This document shows, one piece after another, positions 15,240 to 23,046 of a DNA stretch of 46,150 nt (positions are counted from its first letter, which is position 1; every line of letters begins with the position of its first letter). Position numbers and translations under genes: made by a program. The notes under the pieces are model-generated. The model searched no databases. It had not been told where the DNA came from and saw only the letters and a list, made by a program, of their open reading frames with translations. Source of the stretch: Corynebacterium sp. NML130628 (lineage in GTDB: Bacteria > Actinomycetota > Actinomycetes > Mycobacteriales > Mycobacteriaceae); the NCBI RefSeq assembly GCF_001875665.1, contig NZ_MLAL01000040.1, positions 1-46,150 of the forward strand, given 5' to 3'.

Positions 15240-16421
15240 CTACCGCGCGCCCCTCCACAGTGCCGCGGAGACCACAGCGAGCACACCGAGCAGCGCGGCT
15301 AGCGCCATCGTGAACCCTGCCCACGGCAACCGCTCGTACACCCAGCCGGACGCCGCACCCACCAGCGAAGACCCCATGTAGTACCAGAGCACGTACATGC
15401 TGGACGCCTCCGCTCGGTCCCGCTCCGCGATGATGCCGACCCACGCGGAGGCTGTCGAGTGCATCGCAAAGAAGCTGGCCGTAAACACCAGCAGACCGGC
15501 CAGCAGAGCCACCAGGCTCGGTATCGCTGTCAGCACCAGCCCCACAACCATTAGCGAAGCTCCGCCGATCACCACGTGACCGCGCCCGTACTTGCCCACC
15601 AGCGCACCCGCGCGCGACGCCGACCACGTCCCCGACAAGTACAGCAGGAACGCCAACCCCACCAGCGACGGCGGCAGACCGAAGTAGTCAATCGCGCGGA
15701 ACCCCAGGTAGTTGTACAGGGAAACGAACACGCCCATCCCGATGAACGCCGTCGCACACAACGCCAGAATCCGCGGGTTCTTCGCGTGCCGAACCATCGC
15801 CCGGAACTCATTGGCCGGCCGTAGCTTCGGCTTCGGCGTGAAGTTGCGCTGCTCCGGCAGCAGCACCGCTGTCGCGATCGCGAGCGCCAGCGCGGTTGCG
15901 CAACTGGCGGCGAGCGCCCATCTCCACGACGTGACCGCGAGCAGCCCCGTCGGGATCAACCTGCCCGTCAGCCCGCCGATCGTGTTGCCCGCGATGTAGA
16001 GGCCCATCGCGCCGGGCAGGTCCTTGGCATCGAGTTCCTCGGAAAGCCAGGTCATCGCCACAGCCGGGGTGCCCGCGATGGCCACGCCTTGCAGGGCGCG
16101 CAGCAGCACCAGCTGTTCTATCGACTGCGCTAGTGGCAACAACAGCCCAATCCCCGTCGCCACCAGTGCCGACACGATCAGTACGCGCCCGCGCCCGTAC
16201 TTCTCCGAAAGTATCGACGCCGGCACCACACACAACGCCAACCCACCCGTCGCCGCCGACACCGTGAGCGCCGTCGTGGACGGCGAAGCGCCGAAGGCTT
16301 CCGCCAGCGTGGGCAGTAGCGCTTGGGTGGCGTAGAGGGCGTTGAAGATTCCGAGCCCGGCTAGCAGCATCGCGATCGTCGCGCGACGATATTCAGGGCT
16401 GCCTTTCTTCATGTTCCACAT
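15240..16421 (-). CDS. MFS transporter (drug/metabolite efflux type)
   Basis: A ~393-residue major facilitator with 12 predicted TM helices. The loop 2-3 motif A appears as SEKYGRGRVLI (variant of GxLADRxGRR) and is echoed in the second half by GALVGKYGRGHVVIGG. FNALYATQALLPTLAEAFG near the start resembles YnfM/arabinose-efflux-like members. The substrate is unknown. A strong DtxR-type iron box lies ~280 bp upstream (16703-16721), so an iron-linked exporter is a possibility. ATG 16421 is chosen; 16412 and 16448 are alternatives, and none has a clear ribosome-binding site. Confidence 0.85.
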   Translation of the reverse strand: MWNMKKGSPEYRRATIAMLLAGLGIFNALYATQALLPTLAEAFGASPSTTALTVSAATGGLALCVVPASILSEKYGRGRVLIVSALVATGIGLLLPLAQSIEQLVLLRALQGVAIAGTPAVAMTWLSEELDAKDLPGAMGLYIAGNTIGGLTGRLIPTGLLAVTSWRWALAASCATALALAIATAVLLPEQRNFTPKPKLRPANEFRAMVRHAKNPRILALCATAFIGMGVFVSLYNYLGFRAIDYFGLPPSLVGLAFLLYLSGTWSASRAGALVGKYGRGHVVIGGASLMVVGLVLTAIPSLVALLAGLLVFTASFFAMHSTASAWVGIIAERDRAEASSMYVLWYYMGSSLVGAASGWVYERLPWAGFTMALAALLGVLAVVSAALWRGAR

Positions 16422-16464
16422 ATTGGCACTTTGTGACGGGGACCTCAAGGAGCGTTCCGGATGT

Positions 16465-16638
16465 GTGCACCAGATTCCTTGGTTTCCCGGTTAGGGTCTC
16501 GGGGTTTCCCAGGTCGCTGGCGCTGCGTGAGAGAATTTGGTGTCTGACTCACCGGTGGGGACACCAAATTCCTTGGTTTCGGCGGCGTGGTTTGTAAAGC
16601 CCCAGGTCATTTTCGGCGCGTGAGGGAATTTGGTGCGC
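16465..16638. repeat. Two tandem copies of the ~80-bp inverted-end repeat (locus B)
   Basis: Unit 1 (16465-16544) begins GTGCACCAGATTCC and ends GAATTTGGTGTC. Unit 2 (about 16560-16638) begins ACACCAAATTCC and ends GGAATTTGGTGCGC. Both carry TTGG-TTTC just after the left end. The copies are in the same orientation, separated by ~15 bp, between the MFS gene and the iron box. Same family as the units at 215, 320, 425, 32558, 32651 and 34314. Confidence 0.8.
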
Positions 16639-16702
16639 AGGCAGGCAGCCGACTGCCCAAAACCAGGCCCAGCTAACCCCGTCCGCTACCCCCTCTTGAT
16701 TA

Positions 16703-16721
16703 TCAGGTAAGCCTACCCTAA
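16703..16721. promoter_or_regulatory. DtxR/IdeR-type iron box
   Basis: TCAGGTAAGCCTACCCTAA agrees with the 19-bp consensus TWAGGTWAGSCTWACCTWA at 17 positions; the mismatches are the second base (C) and position 14 (C). In the rightward direction a TAATAT hexamer (16719-16724) overlaps its right edge; leftward a GATAAT (complement of 16699-16704) overlaps the left edge. It may control the MFS gene (leftward, with a long leader) or a short rightward RNA ending at the hairpin 16774-16815. Confidence 0.65.
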
Positions 16722-16773
16722 TATTTCTAGTGGGTCCTGGTTCCTTCAACGGACTCGTCGTGAATACAGATAA

Positions 16774-16815
16774 AACCCGCCGTGTTTCATAACCCTCTAT
16801 GAAACACGGCGGGTT
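16774..16815 (-). terminator. Strong terminator after sodA
   Basis: A perfect 18-bp stem: AACCCGCCGTGTTTCATA (16774-16791) and its exact reverse complement (16798-16815) enclose a 6-nt loop. Read leftward (from sodA) the stem is followed by TTTT (complement of 16772-16775). It begins 15 bp after the sodA stop codon. Rightward there is only a weak T-rich tail. Confidence 0.9.
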
Positions 16816-16829
16816 GCCTTTACAAGGAC

Positions 16830-17432
16830 TTACTTGGAAGCCGCTGCGAAGCGCTCGTTGACGTCGTCCCAGTTGACAACGTTCCACCAAGCCTTGACGT
16901 AATCGCCCTTGACGTTCTTGTACTGCAGGTAGAACGCGTGCTCCCACATGTCGAGCATCAGCAGCGGGGTGAAGTCAACGGAGACGTTGCCCTGCTGGTC
17001 GGTGAGCTGCTCGATGATGAGGCGGCCTGCAATGTGGTCGTAGCCCAGGACTGCCCAGCCGGAGCCGTGCAGGCTGGTTGCAACACCGGAGAAGTGTGCC
17101 TGGAACTTCTCGAAGGAGCCGAAGTCGCGGTCGATTGCCTCGGCGATTGCGCCGGTTGGTGCGCCGCCTGCGTTCGGTGCCATGTTCTTCCAGAAGATGG
17201 AGTGGTTGGTGTGGCCACCCAGGTTGAATGCCAGGTTCTTGGACAGTGCGCGCAGCTTGTCTGGGTTGGCGTCGCCGTTGCGCTCTGCTTCGAGGGCCTC
17301 GAGGGCGGCGTTTGCGCCAGCGACGTAGTTTGCGTGGTGCTTGTCGTGGTGCAGCTCCATAATCTCGGCCGAGATGTGTGGCTCGAGTGCGTCGTATGCG
17401 TATGGGAGCTCTGGAAGTTCGTAAACAGCCAT
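16830..17432 (-). CDS. sodA: Superoxide dismutase (Mn/Fe type)
   Basis: A 200-residue Mn/Fe superoxide dismutase converting superoxide to peroxide and oxygen. All four metal ligands are in place: His in ISAEIMELHHDKHHANYV, His in GGHTNHSIFW, and Asp and His in MLDMWEHAFYLQY. No signal peptide is seen. Start ATG 17432 has GAAAGGAA seven bases upstream. The gene is divergent from msrA, another oxidative-damage gene, as in C. glutamicum. Metal choice (Mn or Fe) cannot be settled from the sequence, though close corynebacterial enzymes use Mn. Confidence 0.97.
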   Translation of the reverse strand: MAVYELPELPYAYDALEPHISAEIMELHHDKHHANYVAGANAALEALEAERNGDANPDKLRALSKNLAFNLGGHTNHSIFWKNMAPNAGGAPTGAIAEAIDRDFGSFEKFQAHFSGVATSLHGSGWAVLGYDHIAGRLIIEQLTDQQGNVSVDFTPLLMLDMWEHAFYLQYKNVKGDYVKAWWNVVNWDDVNERFAAASK

Positions 17433-17502
17433 TGTCAGTTCCTTTCGTTTGGGGTTGGTGACGTGCCCCATAATAGATAAGAATCACATTCCTGCAATGG
17501 CG

Positions 17503-17508
17503 TACGCT
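17503..17508 (+). promoter_or_regulatory. -10 box of msrA
   Basis: TACGCT ends seven bases before ATG 17516. There is no Shine-Dalgarno sequence, which fits a leaderless transcript. Confidence 0.55.
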
Positions 17509-17515
17509 GATTTTT

Positions 17516-18157
17516 ATGGGTTTCTTGTTTGCACCGACTCCGAAGTTGGTTCCTGAAGATCGCACCTTGCCTGGCCGTGATGAGCCGGTGTTGGCGCATC
17601 CGCGTCCGCATGCTGTGTTGGGGACGCCGATTACTGGCCCGTGGCGGGAGGGGCAGCGTCGCTTGCTGGTGGGTATTGGTTGTTTTTGGGGTGCCGAGAA
17701 GATGTTTTGGCAGGTGGAGGGGGTGGAGTCGACGTCGGTTGGTTATGGCGGGGGTGTGACGCCGAACCCGACGTACCGGGAGGTGTGTAGTGGGCAGACG
17801 AACCACGTTGAGCTGGTCGAGGTGGTCTACGATCCTGCGCGCGTCTCGTTGAAGGAGTTGGTGCGTGCGGCGCTTGAGGCGCATGATCCGACGCAGGGGT
17901 TCCGCCAGGGCAATGATGTGGGGACGCAGTACCGCTCGGCGCTCTTTACTGACACGGAGCAGGAGGCGCGGGACATCGAGGGGTGGGTTGCGCAGTACGG
18001 TGAGCAGCTTGTCGACGCCGACTTTGCCCCAATTACGACTGAGGTGGGGTGGGGCGTCGATTATTATTTGGCGGAGGATGAGCACCAGCAGTACCTGCAC
18101 AAGGTGCCGAACGGGTATTGCCCGCACCATTCGACGGGCGTGGAGTGTGGAATCTAA
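17516..18157 (+). CDS. msrA: Peptide methionine (S)-S-oxide reductase
   Basis: A 213-residue MsrA that reduces methionine-S-sulfoxide in oxidised proteins. The catalytic Cys56 lies in GIGCFWGAE. GYGGGVTPNPTYREVCSGQT and HDPTQGFRQGNDVGTQYRSA are further family blocks. Recycling Cys residues are likely in the C-terminal PNGYCPHHSTGVECGI, which would be resolved by thioredoxin or mycoredoxin. Its stop overlaps the start of the GDPD gene (TAATG), so the two are translationally coupled. Together with sodA it forms an oxidative-defence pair. Confidence 0.96.
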   Translation: MGFLFAPTPKLVPEDRTLPGRDEPVLAHPRPHAVLGTPITGPWREGQRRLLVGIGCFWGAEKMFWQVEGVESTSVGYGGGVTPNPTYREVCSGQTNHVELVEVVYDPARVSLKELVRAALEAHDPTQGFRQGNDVGTQYRSALFTDTEQEARDIEGWVAQYGEQLVDADFAPITTEVGWGVDYYLAEDEHQQYLHKVPNGYCPHHSTGVECGI

Positions 18158-18885
18158 TGTTGCCGAAGATTGTGGCGCATCGTGGCTTTTCGGCGATGTA
18201 CCCGGAGTCGACGCACTTGGCGTTTGAGGCTGGCTTGAAGCTGCCGATTCACGGCGTGGAGTGCGACGTGCGGCTCACGCGCGACGGGCGACTGGTGGTG
18301 TTCCATGACGGTCTGGTGAATCGCACGACGGACGGGATGGGGCGCGTCTCCACGATGGACTTCTGCGACCTGCGCGAGCTGAACTGCGGCACGAAGGAGT
18401 GCCCGCAGCAGGTGATGCTGCTCGAGGAGCTGCTCGAGCTGCTGCAGGACTACCCGGACAAGCACCTCTATATTGAGACGAAACATCCGACGCGCTACGG
18501 CCCCGAGGTGGACGAGGCGACATTTCGGGCGCTGGCGTACGCGGGCATGCTGGATTCGGGGCAGGTTGCGATCATTTCCTTCTCGCATAAGGCGGTGCGG
18601 TATTTCACACGGATGGTACCCGATTTGCTCACGTATTACCTGTTCAGGGTGCGTGAGGCGAAGTGGAACCCGAAGTCGGTGATGCTTTCGAGCCCGTACG
18701 GGATCGGGCCGGGGCTGGCGCATGTGCAGCGGCGCCCGGAGCTGATCGGTAAGTATGGGTGCCCGACGTACGTGTGGACGGTCAACGACCCGAAGGAGAT
18801 GCGGTGGTGCGCCGAAAACGGCATCGACGCAATTGCCACGGATCACCCGCAGTTGGCGCTGCAGACGTACGCGGGGCTGCTGTAG
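18157..18885 (+). CDS. Glycerophosphodiester phosphodiesterase family protein
   Basis: A 242-residue TIM-barrel phosphodiesterase without signal peptide, predicted to hydrolyse glycerophosphodiesters to glycerol-3-phosphate and an alcohol. Catalytic elements are visible: IVAHRGFSAMYPEST (HRG motif), GVECDVRLTRDGRLVVFHD (metal-binding Glu and Asp, catalytic His) and LYIETKHP (metal Glu). The C-terminal YVWTVNDPKEMRWC and GIDAIATDHP complete the family pattern. It starts on the last base of the msrA stop. The substrate is not determinable. Confidence 0.9.
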   Translation: MLPKIVAHRGFSAMYPESTHLAFEAGLKLPIHGVECDVRLTRDGRLVVFHDGLVNRTTDGMGRVSTMDFCDLRELNCGTKECPQQVMLLEELLELLQDYPDKHLYIETKHPTRYGPEVDEATFRALAYAGMLDSGQVAIISFSHKAVRYFTRMVPDLLTYYLFRVREAKWNPKSVMLSSPYGIGPGLAHVQRRPELIGKYGCPTYVWTVNDPKEMRWCAENGIDAIATDHPQLALQTYAGLL

Positions 18886-18891
18886 CGCCTG

Positions 18892-18897
18892 TACGAT
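18892..18897 (+). promoter_or_regulatory. -10 box of the DUF5926 gene
   Basis: TACGAT ends eight bases before ATG 18906 with no ribosome-binding site between, as for a leaderless mRNA. It lies seven bases after the GDPD stop codon. Confidence 0.55.
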
Positions 18898-18905
18898 GTG
18901 TGTCT

Positions 18906-19811
18906 ATGGCTAAAAAGAACCGTAGAAAGCAAGAGAATCTCCCAGAGGGAATGAGCCGCCGCCAGGCGAAACTCGCTGCCCGCGCCGCTGAGCGGGAGGC
19001 GCTGCAGAAGGATCCACGCCCGTACGAGGGCCTGGCCGCCGAGGCAGAGCTGGTGGCGCTGCAGGAGTTCGTCCCTTCCGCGACCGCGCAGGTGAGCGTG
19101 AAGGACACCCCTGTCCAGCTGGTGACTGTGCTGCCAGGCGCCGTCGCGGCGATGGTGCGCGAGGACGGCGATCGCCTGGTCGCGCTGCAGGTTGCTGCGC
19201 ACTCCCAGAACCCGGGCCGCGACCTCGCGCACGCCCTGAACTGGGTACTTGGCGCGAAGGAGGGCGAGCAGCTGCAGTCCACCGCGGCTGACGGCCAGCA
19301 GCCTGCCCTGAAGGACATTTTCCCCGCCGACGCCTCCGTGGACGTCACCTCCTACGACGATTTCTCCTGGTGGTTCCCGGAGGACGCGCAGGTTCCGCCA
19401 CAGATCCAGCAGGCCATGGCGGCCGCGAACGACGCGGTCATCCCGTCCGTCGAGGTCAAGGCGGACGCGCCGGGCGCCGTGTGGTGGATTAACCCAGGCA
19501 GTGGCAAGGCGCACATTCGCTGGGTGCGCACCGAGGACAACGAGAACCAGATGCTTGCTGCGCTGGCGCGCATCGCGGCTCGCGGTGAGCTCAACCTGGG
19601 TGAAGGTACGAAGTTCGCGGGGGCGTTCCGCACCCACGGTGTCGTGGTCCCGGTGTGGGACCTGGACCCAGCGGTTGAGCCTGCGTCCTACACGGATGCG
19701 CTGGTAGCGCTGAACAAGGCTATCGAGGCCGAGTACGCGAATGACGCCCAGCTCAGCGCCGACGAGCGCAAGCAGCTGGACAACATCAAGTCACGCCAGG
19801 TCACCATCTAA
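18906..19811 (+). CDS. DUF5926-family conserved protein (SEC-C-like)
   Basis: A 301-residue cytoplasmic protein starting MAKKNRRKQENLPEGMSRRQ with a basic N-terminal helix, then mixed alpha/beta sequence containing RPYEGLAAEAELVALQEFVP, SYDDFSWWFPEDA and WWINPGSGKAHIRWVR. This pattern corresponds to the actinobacterial DUF5926 family, from memory; its function is unknown. It is conserved next to GDPD/LCP/pheA genes in corynebacteria. Its stop is five bases from the stop of the convergent LCP gene, with no obvious terminator. Confidence 0.75.
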   Translation: MAKKNRRKQENLPEGMSRRQAKLAARAAEREALQKDPRPYEGLAAEAELVALQEFVPSATAQVSVKDTPVQLVTVLPGAVAAMVREDGDRLVALQVAAHSQNPGRDLAHALNWVLGAKEGEQLQSTAADGQQPALKDIFPADASVDVTSYDDFSWWFPEDAQVPPQIQQAMAAANDAVIPSVEVKADAPGAVWWINPGSGKAHIRWVRTEDNENQMLAALARIAARGELNLGEGTKFAGAFRTHGVVVPVWDLDPAVEPASYTDALVALNKAIEAEYANDAQLSADERKQLDNIKSRQVTI

Positions 19812-19816
19812 GGGGC

Positions 19817-21088
19817 CTACCTGAGGGACGAGAAGAGCTGCTCGGCGGCGACCTCGTCCCAGAGGATCACGTTGCCGACGTCTGCATCCATAAACCCGCC
19901 CACCGGGATGGTTTCCGTGTTCAGCCCCATACTGAACGCCAGCCCGATGCGGGCCAGGTTCCACACGTGGTCCTTGCTGCCCACGGTGAACATGGCCGGG
20001 GCGGTCCACAGCAGTGGCAGCGCCCGGAAGGGGTTGAGCAGCACGCCGGGGGAGAGGATACGGCTGGTCAGGGCGCCGAGGAACTCGCGCTGGCGCCCGA
20101 CGCGGTCCAGGTCGCCCTGGGCGGTGGCGCGGGTGCGCACGTACCCGAGGGCGGTTGCGCCGTCCATCTTCTGGCAGCCGGGCTCGACGAACAGGTTGGC
20201 CAGTGGGTCCTGAATGGACTCTGAGACGCAGATCTCCACGCCGCCGACGGCATCGACGATGTTTGCCAGTCCGCCCATGCCGATTTCCGCGTAGCGGTCG
20301 ACGCGCAGGCCGGTGGCTTGCTCAACGGTCTGGACGAGTAGCTGCGGGCCGCCGTAGGCAAACGCGGCGTTGATTTTCTCCTGCCCGTAGCCGGGCACGG
20401 CCACGTAGGAGTCGCGCGGGATGGACACTAGCGTCGCTTTCCCGAAGAGCGGCAGGTGCAGCAGCATAATCGTGTCAGTGCGGGTGGTGCCCAGGTCGCC
20501 GCCGGTGCCGAGGCGCGCCGCCTCTTCCTCACTCAAACCCGTGCGCGAGTCGGACCCCACGAGCAGCCAGTTCGTGCCCGAGGTGTTCGCGATGCGCTCG
20601 GCGGGCAGGGCGTCGACGCGGGAGAGCCGGGCGTCGACAAGGAAGGTGAGGGCGAGCAGCATCACGAGGAGGGCTGCGAGCAGACGGCCGCAGCCACCTT
20701 TACGACGCCTCCTCCGTCTCAGTGAGCGCTGTGGGCGTTGCCGCTGTGGGCGCTGCGGACGCTGCGTGACCTGCATAGGGACGGGCTCGCGCTCGGGGCG
20801 CTGCTGCTGTGGCCTGTGCTGTACAGGGCGCTGTTGCGGCGGGTACTGGCGTGGCCGGTATTCGCGCGGTTCGTACTCGCGGGGCTGGTATTGCCGGGTT
20901 TCCTGTGGCTCACGCCGCTCCGGACGGATGGTTGGCTGCTTCTGCCGGGCAGCGGGCCGTTGCTGTTCCTGCTGCGGGCGACGCTTCCGGATGGGGCGTC
21001 CGTAGCGGTCCACGAGCGGTTGGCCGTCTTTGCCAAGCACGAAGTCCTCGAGGTTATCCCGGGGATCGTTGGAATGCGGCGTATTCAT
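19817..21088 (-). CDS. lcpB: LytR-CpsA-Psr family protein (LcpB-like)
   Basis: A 423-residue LCP phosphotransferase, the class that ligates arabinogalactan to peptidoglycan in mycolata. Residues ~1-130 are a cytosolic tail extremely rich in Gln, Arg and Pro, with repeats of the form REYxPREYxPRQYPPQQRP and a run of six Arg. One TM follows (GRLLAALLVMLLALTFLV), then the extracellular LCP domain: LLVGSDSRTG, RTDTIMLLHL, SIPRDSYVAVPG, KINAAFAYGG and a final ALGYVRTRATAQGDLDRVGR. No LytR_C domain is present. It overlaps the CPBP gene by ATGA. I use lcpB because of its place near pheA, as in C. glutamicum. Confidence 0.88.
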   Translation of the reverse strand: MNTPHSNDPRDNLEDFVLGKDGQPLVDRYGRPIRKRRPQQEQQRPAARQKQPTIRPERREPQETRQYQPREYEPREYRPRQYPPQQRPVQHRPQQQRPEREPVPMQVTQRPQRPQRQRPQRSLRRRRRRKGGCGRLLAALLVMLLALTFLVDARLSRVDALPAERIANTSGTNWLLVGSDSRTGLSEEEAARLGTGGDLGTTRTDTIMLLHLPLFGKATLVSIPRDSYVAVPGYGQEKINAAFAYGGPQLLVQTVEQATGLRVDRYAEIGMGGLANIVDAVGGVEICVSESIQDPLANLFVEPGCQKMDGATALGYVRTRATAQGDLDRVGRQREFLGALTSRILSPGVLLNPFRALPLLWTAPAMFTVGSKDHVWNLARIGLAFSMGLNTETIPVGGFMDADVGNVILWDEVAAEQLFSSLR

Positions 21089-21780
21089 GGCAACAGTGTA
21101 GACGGCAGGAGTGGGTAGGCGAGAAAAGCGACCGCGTCGATAAGGAAGTGGGCGAGGATGAGCGGCCAGACTTTGCCGGTGCGGTGGTAGTAGTAGGCGA
21201 AGATGGCGCCCATGGCGATGTTGCCGAAGCCTGCGGAAACCCCCTGGTAAAGGTGGTAGGAGCCGCGCAGGATCGCGGAGGCGGCGATCGTGGCGGGCAC
21301 CGACCAGCGCATCTGTCGCAGCCGGGTGCAGAGGTACATCACCACCACGACCTCTTCGGCGAACCCGTTGGCAAACGCCCACAAGAGGGAGGTGGGGATC
21401 TGGACGGCTTCGGTGGTGGGGATGACCACCTTGGACCAGCCGAAGTGCACCGCCCCGATGTAGAGCGCCAGCCCCGGGATACCGATGAGGGCCGCGAACC
21501 CGGCGCCGTGCAGCCAGTCGCGCCGCTTCGGCGCAACCCACGCGGTGCCCAGCAGGTACCACGCCAGGCCGCCCCAACCGATGAGCGAAAGGGCTGAGAC
21601 CGCCTGGAGCGCCACGTCGAGCCAGCCGATGGAGCTCGCCTGGGAGTAGAGCGTCGTCGATTGCTCGTTGAGGGGCGCCTGCAGCAGCGAGTCCACCAGG
21701 CGTAGCGCGGCGCGCAGCCCGCTGGCTCCGAAGGTGACGGCCAGCACGAGGAGGACTTCAACGCGGTACCGAGTGTGCAT
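21085..21780 (-). CDS. CPBP-family intramembrane metalloprotease
   Basis: A 231-residue membrane protein with about six TM helices. The CPBP (CAAX protease and bacteriocin-processing) motifs are present: EE in FANGFAEEVVVVMYLCTRL, the first histidine in GSYHLYQG and the second in LAHFLIDAVAF. These residues coordinate a metal in Rce1-type enzymes. The role in corynebacteria is unknown. The ATG lies 18 bp from the divergent pheA start, preceded by TACTGT at seven bases. It is co-transcribed with and overlaps the LCP gene. Confidence 0.85.
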   Translation of the reverse strand: MHTRYRVEVLLVLAVTFGASGLRAALRLVDSLLQAPLNEQSTTLYSQASSIGWLDVALQAVSALSLIGWGGLAWYLLGTAWVAPKRRDWLHGAGFAALIGIPGLALYIGAVHFGWSKVVIPTTEAVQIPTSLLWAFANGFAEEVVVVMYLCTRLRQMRWSVPATIAASAILRGSYHLYQGVSAGFGNIAMGAIFAYYYHRTGKVWPLILAHFLIDAVAFLAYPLLPSTLLP

Positions 21781-21786
21781 GCAGGC

Positions 21787-21793
21787 TACAGTA
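21787..21793. promoter_or_regulatory. Palindromic bidirectional -10 box (TACAGTA)
   Basis: In the 18-bp gap between the CPBP start (21780, leftward) and pheA start (21799, rightward), TACAGT stands six bases before the pheA ATG and TACTGT (other strand, complement of 21788-21793) stands seven bases before the CPBP ATG. Neither gene has room for a Shine-Dalgarno sequence. Confidence 0.7.
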
Positions 21794-21798
21794 GCCCC

Positions 21799-22689
21799 AT
21801 GACAACGATTGCGTACCTCGGCCCGGCGGGAACGTTCACGGAGCAGGCCGTCTGGGACTTCGATCTGCCTGAGCCGCAGCTTGTGCCTGTGGATTCCCCG
21901 GCGGAGGCCCTCAACGAGGTTCGCGCCGGGCGCGCTGACTATGCGGTGGTTGCGGTAGAGAATTCGGTTGACGGCGCGGTCACCGCGACCACGGACGCGC
22001 TGGCGGAGGCGCCCGGGGTGCAGATTTATGGGGAGACCGAGCTGGAGATCGCTTTCGCCATCATGACGCGGCCTGGCACCTCACTTGTCGACGCCTCCCG
22101 CTTCGCCACACACCCCGTGGCCTACCAGCAGGTGAAACGGTGGATGGCCGAGCACGCCCCGAACGCGACCTTCCACCCGGCGACCTCCAACGGTGCGGCG
22201 GCGCAGCTTGTCGCCGAAGGGGAAGCAGATGTGGCCGCGGCCCCGGAGCGCGCGGCGCAGTTGCTCGGCCTGGAGGTGCACGCGCGTGGCGTGGCCGACC
22301 TGTCCACGGCGCGGACGCGCTTCGTGCTGGTCGGGCCGTCCGGAACACCGACGCCGCGCACGGGCAACGACAGGACGTCGATCGTGTTCCAGACGCCGAA
22401 CGAGCCTGGCACGCTGGTGGCGGCGTTGCAGGAGTTCGCGTTCCGGGGCGTACACCTTTCCCGTATTGAGTCGCGCCCAACACGCAAGGAGCCGAACACG
22501 TACTCCTTTCATGTGGACATCGTGGGGCACATCGACGACACCGCCGTGGCGGAAGCGTTGCGGGCGGTGTACCTGCGGGCTTCGCAAATTACGTATTTGG
22601 GGTCGTGGCCGTGCGCGCAGCAGGCGACGTGGCCCAGTGGTAACCCGCGCCTGGCGGAAGCCCAGGCCTGGGTGGATGGACTGCGTTAG
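21799..22689 (+). CDS. pheA: Prephenate dehydratase
   Basis: A 296-residue monofunctional prephenate dehydratase, converting prephenate to phenylpyruvate in phenylalanine synthesis. The N-terminal catalytic domain begins IAYLGPAGTFTEQAVWDF and includes AVVAVENSVDGAVT and the conserved ARTRFVLVG (Thr-Arg-Phe motif). The C-terminal ACT domain (~residues 195-275) contains the phenylalanine-binding LSRIESRPTRKEPN, so feedback inhibition by Phe is expected. No chorismate mutase domain is fused. Start ATG 21799 is leaderless-type. The stop is six bases from the stop of the convergent metalloprotease gene. Confidence 0.96.
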   Translation: MTTIAYLGPAGTFTEQAVWDFDLPEPQLVPVDSPAEALNEVRAGRADYAVVAVENSVDGAVTATTDALAEAPGVQIYGETELEIAFAIMTRPGTSLVDASRFATHPVAYQQVKRWMAEHAPNATFHPATSNGAAAQLVAEGEADVAAAPERAAQLLGLEVHARGVADLSTARTRFVLVGPSGTPTPRTGNDRTSIVFQTPNEPGTLVAALQEFAFRGVHLSRIESRPTRKEPNTYSFHVDIVGHIDDTAVAEALRAVYLRASQITYLGSWPCAQQATWPSGNPRLAEAQAWVDGLR

Positions 22690-22695
22690 ACGGGG

Positions 22696-23046
22696 TTAGC
22701 CCCAGCCGAGCTCATGCAGCTCGTGCTCCTCGAGTCCGAAGTAGTGGCCGACCTCGTGCAGGACGGTCACCTTTACCTCGTGGCGTAGTTCTTCTTCGTC
22801 GCTGCACATCGCCTCGAGCGCGTCCTTGTACACGAACACCGCGTCCGGCAGGAACCCGCTGTGGTTTGAGTACTGCTCAGTAAGGGGGGTGCCCTCAAAC
22901 AGGCCGAGCAGCGTCGGTTCGTCCGGGTTGAAGTCACGGGCCAGCACCACCATGTTCGTCATGTGGCGGGCGAACTGTTCGGGGATGGTGTCCAGGGCGT
23001 CGTTGATCATTTCCTCGAACGCTTCCTGGCTGACCGGCTCCATCAT
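22696..23046 (-). CDS. Zincin-like metallopeptidase family protein (DUF1025 type)
   Basis: A 116-residue small protein with the zinc-binding signature HEVGHYFGLEEHEL (HExxH with a third ligand downstream) near the C-terminus, preceded by an acidic alpha/beta region (YSNHSGFLPDAVFVYKDALE). Minimal zincins of this type are common in actinobacteria; substrates are unknown. Two ATGs start the gene; the first overlaps the stop of the septum-formation gene (ATGA). Confidence 0.88.
   Translation of the reverse strand: MMEPVSQEAFEEMINDALDTIPEQFARHMTNMVVLARDFNPDEPTLLGLFEGTPLTEQYSNHSGFLPDAVFVYKDALEAMCSDEEELRHEVKVTVLHEVGHYFGLEEHELHELGWG

Noticed and set aside
21089..21577. Upstream extension of the LCP gene
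   Set aside because: The open frame upstream is Arg/His/Pro-rich shadow of the CPBP gene; the ATGA overlap at 21085-21088 gives a better start.
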